A stretch of 33,179 nt of DNA, from contig JALEMY010000063.1 in NCBI GenBank assembly GCA_022767485.1, positions 1 to 33,179 on the forward strand, given 5' to 3'. Below are positions 24,432 to 32,964 of this stretch, in pieces; the first letter of the stretch is position 1, and the number at the start of each line of letters is the position of its first letter. The DNA is from Erysipelotrichaceae bacterium. GTDB lineage: Bacteria > Bacillota_I > Bacilli_A > RFN20 > CAG-631. The notes under the pieces are model-generated. The model searched no databases. It was given only the letters and a program-made list of their open reading frames with translations, and was not told the DNA's origin. The position numbers and the translations under genes are program-made.

Positions 24432-25490
24432 ATGATAAGCTAACTTTTTTAAATACGTTAAACTAATTAATTTTTCTAATTCTTTTATTTCATCATTTTT
24501 ATCTTTAAAGTATTCAGCCATTTTTGCAATGATTTCATCATAAATTGTTTTATTTTCTACGATGTAATCTATCTTGTTATCTTTTTCATATAAAAATGTT
24601 ATCATGCAACGTCTAAGCATTAAAAGAAGAGATTTTTCAATCCAAAATTCAAATTTTGTTTTAGACCAAATCAAAGATTTTTTAAGCATTTTTAGATAAA
24701 TAGGTAAACCATCATCAACACTTTTATATAAATCAACAAAAGCATAATCATAAAATTGATTGTCTTTATTAATATAATCTAATGCATCGGCACAAATGAT
24801 TTTAATTTTATTAAAATTCTTAAATTGTGGCAAAATATATTGCTTAAATAGTTCGATTATCTTCTCGTTTTTTTCAATTATAGTCACACTTGAAACATTA
24901 TCTTTTAAAGAACACATATAGGCAAAATATCCAAGCCCTAAACCAAAAGTTATAACATTTCCAAAAGATGCATTAATCGCTTGCTTCATAGTGTTAATTT
25001 CATGAGGCGTTATTAACATCCAAATGGACTTATTTTCATATAATGCAATATATTTATATGCTTGCTTAAAATAGCCAATAGGCGTAATTTCACGATCATT
25101 TTTTAAAATAATATCTTGATAAATAAAACATTCATATGGTAAGAAAGTTTCTTCTTTAAAATAAAATTGGTCTTTTTTTATATTTTTCAAACAAATATTT
25201 TTAACATAGGGATCGTTTAAGTATTCTTGGATATTTAAGCATTTAATATTATCTTTTATTTGATAATTTTCATCATTATATTTTACAAAATCTAAAACAT
25301 CTAATTTATTTATTATAAAATCAAAGTATTGTATTGAATTATCATATTGCATAGCAATATCTTTTGTGTTTTCAAGCAAATAAAAATAAAATTCAGCCAT
25401 TTGTTGATTATCTAGATTCTTTTGGTATAAATTTACTAATTTTTTCGTCATATCTTGCTTTACCCTATAATTATGTTTCAACCTTGTCAT
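24426..25490 (-). CDS. class I SAM-dependent methyltransferase / spermidine-synthase-like protein
   Basis: 354 residues. The Rossmann core lies at about 180-270: motif I VITFGLGLGYFAY, acidic motif VTIIEKNEKIIELF, then IKIICADALDYI and YDYAFVDLY, in the order and spacing of spermidine synthases and small-molecule methyltransferases. The N-terminal half (about 1-175) is helical and unfamiliar. The aminopropyltransferase signature is not clear, so methyltransferase is safer. The annotated ATG has no ribosome binding site; M14 (25451) has AGGG upstream and may be the true start. It is transcribed alone, convergent with the unknown gene and divergent from the GH26-like gene. Confidence 0.6.
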   Translation of the reverse strand: MTRLKHNYRVKQDMTKKLVNLYQKNLDNQQMAEFYFYLLENTKDIAMQYDNSIQYFDFIINKLDVLDFVKYNDENYQIKDNIKCLNIQEYLNDPYVKNICLKNIKKDQFYFKEETFLPYECFIYQDIILKNDREITPIGYFKQAYKYIALYENKSIWMLITPHEINTMKQAINASFGNVITFGLGLGYFAYMCSLKDNVSSVTIIEKNEKIIELFKQYILPQFKNFNKIKIICADALDYINKDNQFYDYAFVDLYKSVDDGLPIYLKMLKKSLIWSKTKFEFWIEKSLLLMLRRCMITFLYEKDNKIDYIVENKTIYDEIIAKMAEYFKDKNDEIKELEKLISLTYLKKLAYHL

Positions 25491-25562
25491 AATAATTTTA
25501 TTTTTTTATTAATTTATGATAAGATTATTTTAACATATATTTAGGAGGTATAAAAACCTATT

Positions 25563-27572
25563 ATGAAAAAATTTTTATGCTATTTATTGATGTTAGCTAT
25601 TCCTATTATGGTTAGTAGTTGTAATAATAACGTTAATAATTCATCGTCTGATGGATTAACTAGCAATGATTCATCAAATGATAACTCTTCTAGTTCTTCA
25701 AATGAGGAAAAAATATTTGATGAGGAAATGTATTATCAAGAAGAAGAAGAAAACCCTCATTTTCATCAAGATGTAGTTAATCTTTCAACTAGTAAAGATG
25801 AAATTTCTAGTGTGTTTGTTAGTGAATTTTATGATGAGATTTTAAATCTTACTGCAAGCAATACAACATATGGTGAACTATATTTCAATGGTAGTTTAAG
25901 TGATACAATCACAAAGAGCATTTCTATAACTGATGATGCATACTATATGTTTTATGGTGATAATAAAGCTCGCTTAGTCTCGCTTGCAAATGGTTATGCT
26001 TTAACTTTACCAACAACTACTACTATAAAGCCTAACTTATCTTGTCCTAATTATCGTACACAATATTCTACAAAAGATTACACATTAACAATATCTATTG
26101 AAAATTCTAATCCATATAATAATTGGGCTACATATCATGATGAATGGTTGGTTAGATATTTAAAAGCTGATGGTACCACTGTTGGTAATAATAATTTTAA
26201 AAACTACATGACTGATAATGGCTTATCTTATGTGGAAGAACCAACTATCTCCACTTCATTTTTAAGTGGTTATGAAGTTGAATTTTTTTCAATTTTAATT
26301 GAAGATAATGAACAAATTGCTATGCCATATTATAACATTGCAATCATTAGAAAACCTAGTAGTATAAAAGCCTTTACATTGCTTGTCATGAAATCAAAAA
26401 CTAATATGGTCGTCGATTTTAAAAACATTGTATCATCCTATCATAGATTTAATAAACCATATTGCAAAGGCATGGTTGGAAAAGCCACAGAATATGATTT
26501 AAAAATTCCTAGTTATTTAAATATTGAAACACAAAAGTATTATAAAAAACTTATGGAACAAAACTACACTGATTGGGGGTTTTTCTTTCACTCAATGTAT
26601 AAAAATGGAGCCAATAAAACAAAAATAATTCAAAAAACTTCTATTTTTGAAAGCGAAGAACAAATGAATTATAAATTTGATATTATGCCAACTTATTCTC
26701 ACACAGGAGAATATAGCAATCCTACTTTATTTCCAACGGAAGTCGCATTAGAATTAGCAGGTGGTAATGGCTTTAATAATAGACCTGTATTACAATATAC
26801 TCTTCAATTTACAACATCAAATAATGAAGGTTTAATGGGTTATACACCAATGTTTGATATCTTAAGAGGAAAATACGATGATTATTTTAAAAAACTTGCA
26901 AGCGATATTAAAACATATGGAAAACCAATATTATTTAGATTAAATAATGAAATGAATTCTGACTGGGTTAGTTATTGTGGTCAAGTAACACTTCTTGATC
27001 CTGATATATTCGCACTAACGTGGAACAAAATGGCTAAAATCTTTGAAGATGAAGGCGTTGATAATGTATTATTCATCTTTAATCCTACAGCAGTTACTTA
27101 TCCATTTTCCTCTTGGGGTGAAGATTTATGTTATCTTCCATCATTAAAATATGTTCAAATTTTAGGATTAACATATTATGAATATAACAATTATGCAAAT
27201 GGTGAAGACCCAATGTCTTTTTATGATATGTATAAATGGCTATATAACAAAAATAGTCCTCAATGGACTAAATACCCAGCAATTATTTCTGAATTTGCTT
27301 GTGGTGCTGGTGGCAATTCAGAAGGCTATAAATTATATAGAAATGCTCAAACTCAAGCGGTGTGGGTTGAAGACTTATTCGATTGTTTAAACAATCATAG
27401 AAACGAAGCATTCATCAGTCAAATAAAAGGTGCTGTCTGGTTTAATGCTAATGATGATTTAGGAAGTAAAATTAAAAACTTGCTAGTATTAGATACAGTT
27501 AATACGAAATTCACAATTCAAATGTTTAATTATGGTTTAAATCAAACAAAGCAGTTAAAAAATAATCAGTAA
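25563..27572 (+). CDS. GH26-like glycoside hydrolase lipoprotein
   Basis: 669 residues. Signal peptide with lipobox VSSC (C20), then a Ser/Asn/Asp-rich tether (about 21-50). An N-terminal beta-rich region (to about 300) is unfamiliar. The C-terminal third looks like a clan GH-A barrel of family 26: RLNNEMNSDW with acid/base candidate E463, FIFNPTAV, QILGLTYYEY, and IISEFACGAGG with nucleophile candidate E577. The 114-residue gap between the two Glu fits GH26 mannanases. It would act outside the cell on a beta-glycan, membrane-tethered. AGGAGG lies 14 nt before the ATG, unusually far, with a short AGGT/ACCT hairpin between them. Confidence 0.7.
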   Translation: MKKFLCYLLMLAIPIMVSSCNNNVNNSSSDGLTSNDSSNDNSSSSSNEEKIFDEEMYYQEEEENPHFHQDVVNLSTSKDEISSVFVSEFYDEILNLTASNTTYGELYFNGSLSDTITKSISITDDAYYMFYGDNKARLVSLANGYALTLPTTTTIKPNLSCPNYRTQYSTKDYTLTISIENSNPYNNWATYHDEWLVRYLKADGTTVGNNNFKNYMTDNGLSYVEEPTISTSFLSGYEVEFFSILIEDNEQIAMPYYNIAIIRKPSSIKAFTLLVMKSKTNMVVDFKNIVSSYHRFNKPYCKGMVGKATEYDLKIPSYLNIETQKYYKKLMEQNYTDWGFFFHSMYKNGANKTKIIQKTSIFESEEQMNYKFDIMPTYSHTGEYSNPTLFPTEVALELAGGNGFNNRPVLQYTLQFTTSNNEGLMGYTPMFDILRGKYDDYFKKLASDIKTYGKPILFRLNNEMNSDWVSYCGQVTLLDPDIFALTWNKMAKIFEDEGVDNVLFIFNPTAVTYPFSSWGEDLCYLPSLKYVQILGLTYYEYNNYANGEDPMSFYDMYKWLYNKNSPQWTKYPAIISEFACGAGGNSEGYKLYRNAQTQAVWVEDLFDCLNNHRNEAFISQIKGAVWFNANDDLGSKIKNLLVLDTVNTKFTIQMFNYGLNQTKQLKNNQ

Positions 27573-27604
27573 ATTCTAAACAAAACATATTATTAAAACT
27601 ATAT

Positions 27605-27692
27605 CTCCAAAAAAGACACATAATAATTCAAAGAAAAAGCAATGAAAATTGTAATATCATAAATTATTATAAATCTTCTTTGGAGTTTTTTT
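27605..27692 (+). terminator. terminator of the GH26-like gene
   Basis: CTCCAAAAAAGA (27605-27616) pairs with TCTTCTTTGGAG (27674-27685), 11 of 12 positions, followed by seven T's. The 57-nt loop is long, which lowers confidence in efficiency. Confidence 0.6.
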
Positions 27693-27724
27693 ATTTGATA
27701 TAAAAAATAAAAAGCAAATTAAAA

Positions 27725-27754
27725 GGCATGATTTCAAATAAGTAAAATCATGCC
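27725..27754 (-). terminator. terminator of the solute-binding lipoprotein operon
   Basis: GGCATGATTT (27725-27734) and AAATCATGCC (27745-27754) form a perfect 10-bp stem with a 10-nt loop. The minus strand continues TTTTAATTT. It lies 30 nt after the stop at 27785. Confidence 0.85.
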
Positions 27755-27784
27755 CATAAATTTATTTATATTTTAATTTGTCTA

Positions 27785-29782
27785 TTAATTATTTGGCAAA
27801 GCACCTTCATAAGAATTTCTATAACTCTTATCTAACACATTATATTTACCTGCTCCATACATATTATCAACACATTCTTGTAAGAACAACCAAATAGTTT
27901 CTGTGTTACTGTTGATTTCATCTTCAATATCAGTTAAATGCGCTTGAATTGTTGTCACATATGAATCAGTTCCTAAAGTGCCGGTTTGCGTCTCAGAATC
28001 GATAAAATATGAATCTCTATTACGCCAGCGATATAACACGTCCTTCTTTGTTTCTTCACCTGTATCAGTTTCATCAGCAACTTCAATTGGTTCATTGTTA
28101 TAATTCAAACATGTAATATAATCATCGCCAAAGCCATCAAGCATATAAATACTATCAAGCATTGTTACTAAACCATAAGTAATATTAGAAAAGTATTCTA
28201 CATCAGCATCTTTTATTCCATTTTCATCTGGAATAACAAACAAGTCATTACAATCAAACCATTGTTTCATTTGATATGTCCAATTATCGATATAATCAAT
28301 AGCAGGATCTAAAGAAGGATTATCGGTTTGAAATGAAAATTTACTACCGCGTTTTGTTAATGGCATTGTCAAATCACCTTTATAATCAGTACCATTGAAA
28401 TTATACGTTACTTCAGCTCGTCCTTTAATAGCTCTAGGATCAAGGCCCATAAACATTGAAAAATAAGCAGCAACATCCATTTCAAGTTGAGCATTTTCAC
28501 TGCATGGTTTACCTATTGGACATTGATTACCTACAATGACTCCTCCAATTCCAACACCAGAATATAATGGAGAATCTTCATCAACTCTAGGATAAGGTAA
28601 ATAATCTACTTTAACACTTGGATTATGTTGCTTTGTAAAGTTGGAAATGTTTGATATTGCCCATGGTGCTTCTGCATAAAATGTACAATATTGATCGGAA
28701 ATAAAATTTTCATTTGATTTCCAAATAGCAGCATTTGGAAAGGCATCTTTCTTAGTTTTTCCAACAGAAGTCATATCATACATATATACACAATTTTGAG
28801 AAATCTGTTGTTCGTAGTTTAACAACTTTGAAATTGTTGTTTGAACTTGAGGACTACTAATATCTACAGAACTTTCTCTTATAAATTGACTAAATACTGT
28901 AGGCATTGAATAAGAAAGCAAATTATCTACTACTTTTGATAATCCAGCATGCGTATCTGTTGTTGAACGATCAATAGCATTAACAAAACTTTCCCATGTA
29001 AAGTTATCAACCCATTGTTTGTATGCTTCACTATTTTGTCCTAATGATTCATCAATTACATCAGATACAATCGTATATTCTTCTATAGAATTTAAATTTA
29101 CAAAAATTCCCCAAGGGTCTGCAAGTATTGGAAAACCAGCTTGAAAACCGCCAAAATTAAATCTAGATAAAAAGTACTCATTGAATTGTTGAAAATATTC
29201 ACTGTCTTTATAACGATTTAAATCATAACATAAACCATCAGCTAATTCATCAACAACATGTCTCGTTCCCCACATTAATTGTGGTAAGTGACCATTCATT
29301 CCAATGTAATCTTTCAATGTGTAATCATAATCAGCTATAGAACAATATCTCAAATTAATTTTTACGTTTGGGGCTAGTTTTTTAAAAGCACTTGCAGCTC
29401 CAAAAAACTTTGCCATTTCAATTGATGTAACATCATCTTTATGATAGCGATATATTGTATCATTTGGATCAGGACTATAATTACCAATATCAGTGATATA
29501 GCCATCTTGCCCTTCAATATAAGTTAAAAAGTCTATTGAAACAGAGGCATTTAAGACATCATCTGGTATTAATTTTGTATAATCTTCTTCAATTGATCCT
29601 TTATATGATTCATCAGACATAGATTCATAAATATTTCCACTTGAAGATTCATCTGATGGTGTGTTTGATAAATCATCATTTGATGGAGTATTTGATAAAT
29701 CGCTAATTGTATTATCACCACATCCACTTATAGTTAATGAAAGCATAGATATTAGTGAAAGCATTAATATATTTTTTTTCAT
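27785..29782 (-). CDS. large solute-binding lipoprotein, paralog 2
   Basis: 665 residues. Signal peptide with lipobox ISGC (C21) and a Ser/Asp/Asn tether. The mature part resembles extracellular sugar-type solute-binding proteins of Firmicutes: an opening strand with IDFLTYIEG, LMWGTRHVVDELADGLCYDL, DPWGIFVNLNSIEEY, FYAEAPWAISNI and a C-terminal FLQECVDNMYG. It is larger than usual (about 450-550). Several Cys are conserved with the paralog, including CPIG-x2-C, which is unusual for Gram-positive secreted proteins. AAGGAG precedes the ATG. It is second in a two-gene operon, with a terminator-like hairpin in front. No permease or ATPase gene is adjacent. Confidence 0.75.
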   Translation of the reverse strand: MKKNILMLSLISMLSLTISGCGDNTISDLSNTPSNDDLSNTPSDESSSGNIYESMSDESYKGSIEEDYTKLIPDDVLNASVSIDFLTYIEGQDGYITDIGNYSPDPNDTIYRYHKDDVTSIEMAKFFGAASAFKKLAPNVKINLRYCSIADYDYTLKDYIGMNGHLPQLMWGTRHVVDELADGLCYDLNRYKDSEYFQQFNEYFLSRFNFGGFQAGFPILADPWGIFVNLNSIEEYTIVSDVIDESLGQNSEAYKQWVDNFTWESFVNAIDRSTTDTHAGLSKVVDNLLSYSMPTVFSQFIRESSVDISSPQVQTTISKLLNYEQQISQNCVYMYDMTSVGKTKKDAFPNAAIWKSNENFISDQYCTFYAEAPWAISNISNFTKQHNPSVKVDYLPYPRVDEDSPLYSGVGIGGVIVGNQCPIGKPCSENAQLEMDVAAYFSMFMGLDPRAIKGRAEVTYNFNGTDYKGDLTMPLTKRGSKFSFQTDNPSLDPAIDYIDNWTYQMKQWFDCNDLFVIPDENGIKDADVEYFSNITYGLVTMLDSIYMLDGFGDDYITCLNYNNEPIEVADETDTGEETKKDVLYRWRNRDSYFIDSETQTGTLGTDSYVTTIQAHLTDIEDEINSNTETIWLFLQECVDNMYGAGKYNVLDKSYRNSYEGALPNN

Positions 29783-29814
29783 ATAATATTTTTCTCCTTT
29801 ATATTAATGTTAAA

Positions 29815-29841
29815 AAGGAAGCAACAAATCGATGCTTCCTT
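29815..29841 (-). terminator. intercistronic terminator/attenuator between the two lipoprotein genes
   Basis: AAGGAAGCA (29815-29823) and TGCTTCCTT (29833-29841) form a perfect 9-bp stem followed on the minus strand by only three or four T's, 14 nt after the first paralog's stop. Leaky readthrough would make the second paralog less abundant. Confidence 0.7.
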
Positions 29842-29855
29842 AATTAAATGTTTAA

Positions 29856-31856
29856 CTAGTTAGGCAAAGCTCCTTCATATGAATTTCTATATGATCTATC
29901 TAATACATCATATTTTCCTGAGCCATACATATTATCGACACATTCTTGTAAGAATAACCAAGCAATATTTGTGTTGTCATTAATTTCATTTTCGATTTCT
30001 GCTAATCTTGCAATTACTGTTGTTACATAAGAATCTGTACCAAGAGTGCCTGTTTGAGTATCTTTATCAATAAATCTAGTAAATCTACCACACCAGTTAG
30101 CAAAGATATCTTTAGTTTTTTCATCTTCAGAATCAATATCTGGAACTGCAACTGGTTCATTCCAGTAGTTTAAGCATGTTACATAATCATCGCCAATGCC
30201 ATCAAGCATATAAACGCTATCTAACATTTTTACAAGTCCATAAGTAATATTTGAAAAATATTCAACATCGGCATCTTTATTACCATTTTCATCAGCAATT
30301 ACATATAAATCATAAACATCAAACCATTTTTTCATTTGATATGTCCAGTTATCAACATAATCAATAGCAGGATCTAAATCTGGATTTTCTGTTTGGAAAG
30401 AGAATTTGCTACCACGTTTAGTAATTGGTAATGCTAAGTCTCCAGTAAAGTCAGTACCATTGAAGTTATATGTGACCTCTGAACGTGCTTGAATAGCTCT
30501 AGGGTCAAGGCCCATAAACATTGCAAAGTATGCTGCCACATCCATTTCAAGTTGTTTGTCTTCAGTGCATACTGTACCAATTGGACATTGATTACCAACT
30601 GTTAAACCTTCAACAGCGATACCTGAGTAAGCTGAAGTATCAGCATCAAGTTTTGGATAAGGTAAAAAGTCAGCTTTAATATTTGAACTATGTTCTTTAG
30701 CGTATTGAGAAATTGTTGTTAAAGCCCATGGAGCTTCAGCATAGAAAGTACAATATTGGTCAACAACGAAGTTTTGTGTACCTAACCAATTCTTTGCGTT
30801 AGGGAAATTGTCTTTTGCTGTATGGCCAGTTGATGTCATATCATACATATATACGCAATTTTGTGATAATGTTTGTTCGTAATTTAATAATTTTGTAATT
30901 GTATTAATAACTTCAGAACTGCTGATATCTACAGAACCATTAGCGATAAATTGACTATTGATAGATGGAACTGAATATGAAGTGAAATATTCAACAACTC
31001 TTGAAAGTCCTGCGTGTGTATCGTTTGTTGAACGATCAACAGCACTTACAAAATTATCCCAAGTAAAGTTATCAACCCATTCTTTGTAAGCATCTGTATT
31101 TTGTTGTAATGTTTCATCAACAACATCAGATACGATTGAATATTCTTCAAGATTATTTAAATTTACGAATACACCCCAAGGTTCTCCAGCGATTGGAAGT
31201 CCTGCTTGGAATCCACCAAAATTAAATCTACTCATAAAGTATTCATTGTATTGTTGATAGTATTCTGAATCAGCATATCTTGATAAATCATAACAATAAC
31301 CATCTGACAATTGTTCAACAACATGTCTTGTACCCCACATTAAATGTGGAAGACTTCCATTATGCATTCCAACATAATCTTTTAATGTGTAATCATAATC
31401 ACCTATTGAACAATATCTCAAATTGATTTTTACGTTTGGTGCAAGTTTTTTAAATGCACTAGCTGCACCAAAATACTTAGCCATTTCAATTGATGTAACA
31501 TCATCTTTATGGTAGCGATAAGTAGTGTCGTTTGGATCTGGGCTATAATTACCAATATCAGTAATATATCCATCTTGTCCTTCAATATAAACTAAAAAAT
31601 CAATTGACACATTTGCATTCAATACTTTTTCTGGAATCAAGCCAGTGTAATCATCATCAATTTCACCTTTATAAGATTCATCAGAAATCGATTCATAAAT
31701 ATCCTTACTTGAAGAACTTTCTTCAAATTGGTTATCAGATGAATTATCAACTGGATTTGATGGTACGGATTGATCACTAATATCGTTATCACCACATCCA
31801 GCAATCGTTAAAGAAAGCATAGATATTAATGAAAGCATTAATAAATTCTTTTTCAT
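29856..31856 (-). CDS. large solute-binding lipoprotein, paralog 1
   Basis: 666 residues from the ATG at 31856; a TTG two codons earlier is closer to the AGGAGG (31868-31873), but the paralog begins MKKN and ATG is preferred. Lipobox IAGC, Ser/Asp/Asn tether, then a body very similar to the neighbouring protein throughout (identical stretches such as YIEGQDGYITDIGNYSPDPN and GTLGTDSYVTT). Divergence is concentrated in the tether and in the part near residues 300-430, which may line the ligand site. Probable extracellular glycan or oligosaccharide binding. The operon has a good promoter at 31899-31927. Confidence 0.75.
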   Translation of the reverse strand: MKKNLLMLSLISMLSLTIAGCGDNDISDQSVPSNPVDNSSDNQFEESSSSKDIYESISDESYKGEIDDDYTGLIPEKVLNANVSIDFLVYIEGQDGYITDIGNYSPDPNDTTYRYHKDDVTSIEMAKYFGAASAFKKLAPNVKINLRYCSIGDYDYTLKDYVGMHNGSLPHLMWGTRHVVEQLSDGYCYDLSRYADSEYYQQYNEYFMSRFNFGGFQAGLPIAGEPWGVFVNLNNLEEYSIVSDVVDETLQQNTDAYKEWVDNFTWDNFVSAVDRSTNDTHAGLSRVVEYFTSYSVPSINSQFIANGSVDISSSEVINTITKLLNYEQTLSQNCVYMYDMTSTGHTAKDNFPNAKNWLGTQNFVVDQYCTFYAEAPWALTTISQYAKEHSSNIKADFLPYPKLDADTSAYSGIAVEGLTVGNQCPIGTVCTEDKQLEMDVAAYFAMFMGLDPRAIQARSEVTYNFNGTDFTGDLALPITKRGSKFSFQTENPDLDPAIDYVDNWTYQMKKWFDVYDLYVIADENGNKDADVEYFSNITYGLVKMLDSVYMLDGIGDDYVTCLNYWNEPVAVPDIDSEDEKTKDIFANWCGRFTRFIDKDTQTGTLGTDSYVTTVIARLAEIENEINDNTNIAWLFLQECVDNMYGSGKYDVLDRSYRNSYEGALPN

Positions 31857-31898
31857 AAGCAATTATTCCTCCTTTGTGTAATTTGCTTTTTCATTTTT

Positions 31899-31927
31899 AT
31901 TATAAGTTATTTTCAAATTATTGTTAA
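31899..31927 (-). promoter_or_regulatory. promoter of the solute-binding lipoprotein operon
   Basis: The minus strand reads TTAACA (31922-31927), a 17-bp spacer, then TATAAT (31899-31904), about 40 nt before the ATG. Confidence 0.75.
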
Positions 31928-32094
31928 GCATTTTTAATTGATTATCCAAAAAATGACTATTTTAGTTAAAAAATTGCTAGTTAAAAACAAATTTTGGCAT
32001 TTTTTTATAATAATAAAAAATAAATTTATTTTTTCGTTCATTTTTTATGAACTTTTTGATAATATATAGTATGAACAAAAAAGAAGGTGTATTT

Positions 32095-32868
32095 ATGAGT
32101 TTATTATTCTTTGCTCTTCCTATTACTGGAATTGCTACAACTATTATCGATATCATTCTTGCTATATTACTTTTTGCAATAGTTATATATTTTTGCTTTC
32201 GCTTTAAACTTTCAAATAAAGTAATAATTAGTGTATCTATTGCTTGCGCATTGGTTTTGCTTTCAGAAATTTTTGATTTCAAGGCACTTCGTGGAGCTAC
32301 AATTATCACTTTATGTTTACTAACAGTATATGCTTCATTACTACTTTCTAACTCGGAAAAAGAAATAGAAATAAGAAAGAATAAAAAAGTATCAAAAAAG
32401 GAAGCTTCACTTACAGAAAATGAAAGCGATGAACTTATTGAAAATCTTCATAAAGCAGTAATTTCCTTGTCTTCTACACAAACTGGAGCTTTAATCACTC
32501 TTGAAAGAAGCGATGACTTATCTGTTTATATGCAAAAATCCGGAACAAAAATTAGCGCTCCTGTTACACCTGAATTGTTAGAGACTATCTTTTATAAAGG
32601 GACACCTTTACATGATGGTGCCACAATTATCCGCGGAAACATGATCGTTTCTTCTGCAGTTTTCTACCAACCAACACAAAAACCATTAAATGGAAAATAT
32701 GGTTCAAGACATAGAGCAGCAATTGGCTTTTCTGAAGTTTGTGATGCGCTAACAATTGTTATTTCAGAAGAGACAGGAAAAGTATCGTTCGCTTATAAAG
32801 GAGAATTAACTACCATTGCTGTAGGGCAATTTGTAGAAAAATTTAAAGAATTTTACTATAATAATTAA
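32095..32868 (+). CDS. cdaA: diadenylate cyclase CdaA
   Basis: 257 residues from the ATG at 32095, chosen because AAGAAGGTG (32081-32089) lies just upstream; in-frame ATGs at 32047 and 32071 have weaker sites and would add a hydrophilic stretch. Three N-terminal membrane helices (about 5-82) and a short basic linker precede the DAC domain with both active-site motifs, DGA (174-176) and RHR (205-207). It makes c-di-AMP from two ATP, controlling potassium and osmolyte balance and cell-wall homeostasis. In most Firmicutes cdaR and glmM follow directly; here an IS1182-like end begins 2 bp after the stop. Confidence 0.93.
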   Translation: MSLLFFALPITGIATTIIDIILAILLFAIVIYFCFRFKLSNKVIISVSIACALVLLSEIFDFKALRGATIITLCLLTVYASLLLSNSEKEIEIRKNKKVSKKEASLTENESDELIENLHKAVISLSSTQTGALITLERSDDLSVYMQKSGTKISAPVTPELLETIFYKGTPLHDGATIIRGNMIVSSAVFYQPTQKPLNGKYGSRHRAAIGFSEVCDALTIVISEETGKVSFAYKGELTTIAVGQFVEKFKEFYYNN

Positions 32869-32871
32869 AAG

Positions 32872-32964
32872 GGGCTGTTGAAAAACCTATAATTTAAAAT
32901 AGGTTGGACAACAGTCCTTTTATTATCTATCAAGAGGTTTTTCAACAAGCTTCGCTTGTTGTTT
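32872..32964. terminator. overlapping hairpins at the IS end, terminator for cdaA and for the transposase
   Basis: Plus strand: GGGCTGTTG (32872-32880)/CAACAGTCC (32909-32917) with inner AACCTAT/ATAGGTT, then TTTTATT. Downstream CAACAAGC/GCTTGTTG (32943-32950, 32954-32961) with a 3-nt loop and a T-run. GTTGAAAAACCT (32877-32888) is also the exact complement of AGGTTTTTCAAC (32935-32946), so two folds compete. The cdaA transcript probably ends here. Confidence 0.65.

Noticed and set aside
31977-32309. 110-residue minus-strand ORF opposite cdaA
   Set aside because: It is antisense to the membrane part of cdaA, which has clear family motifs.
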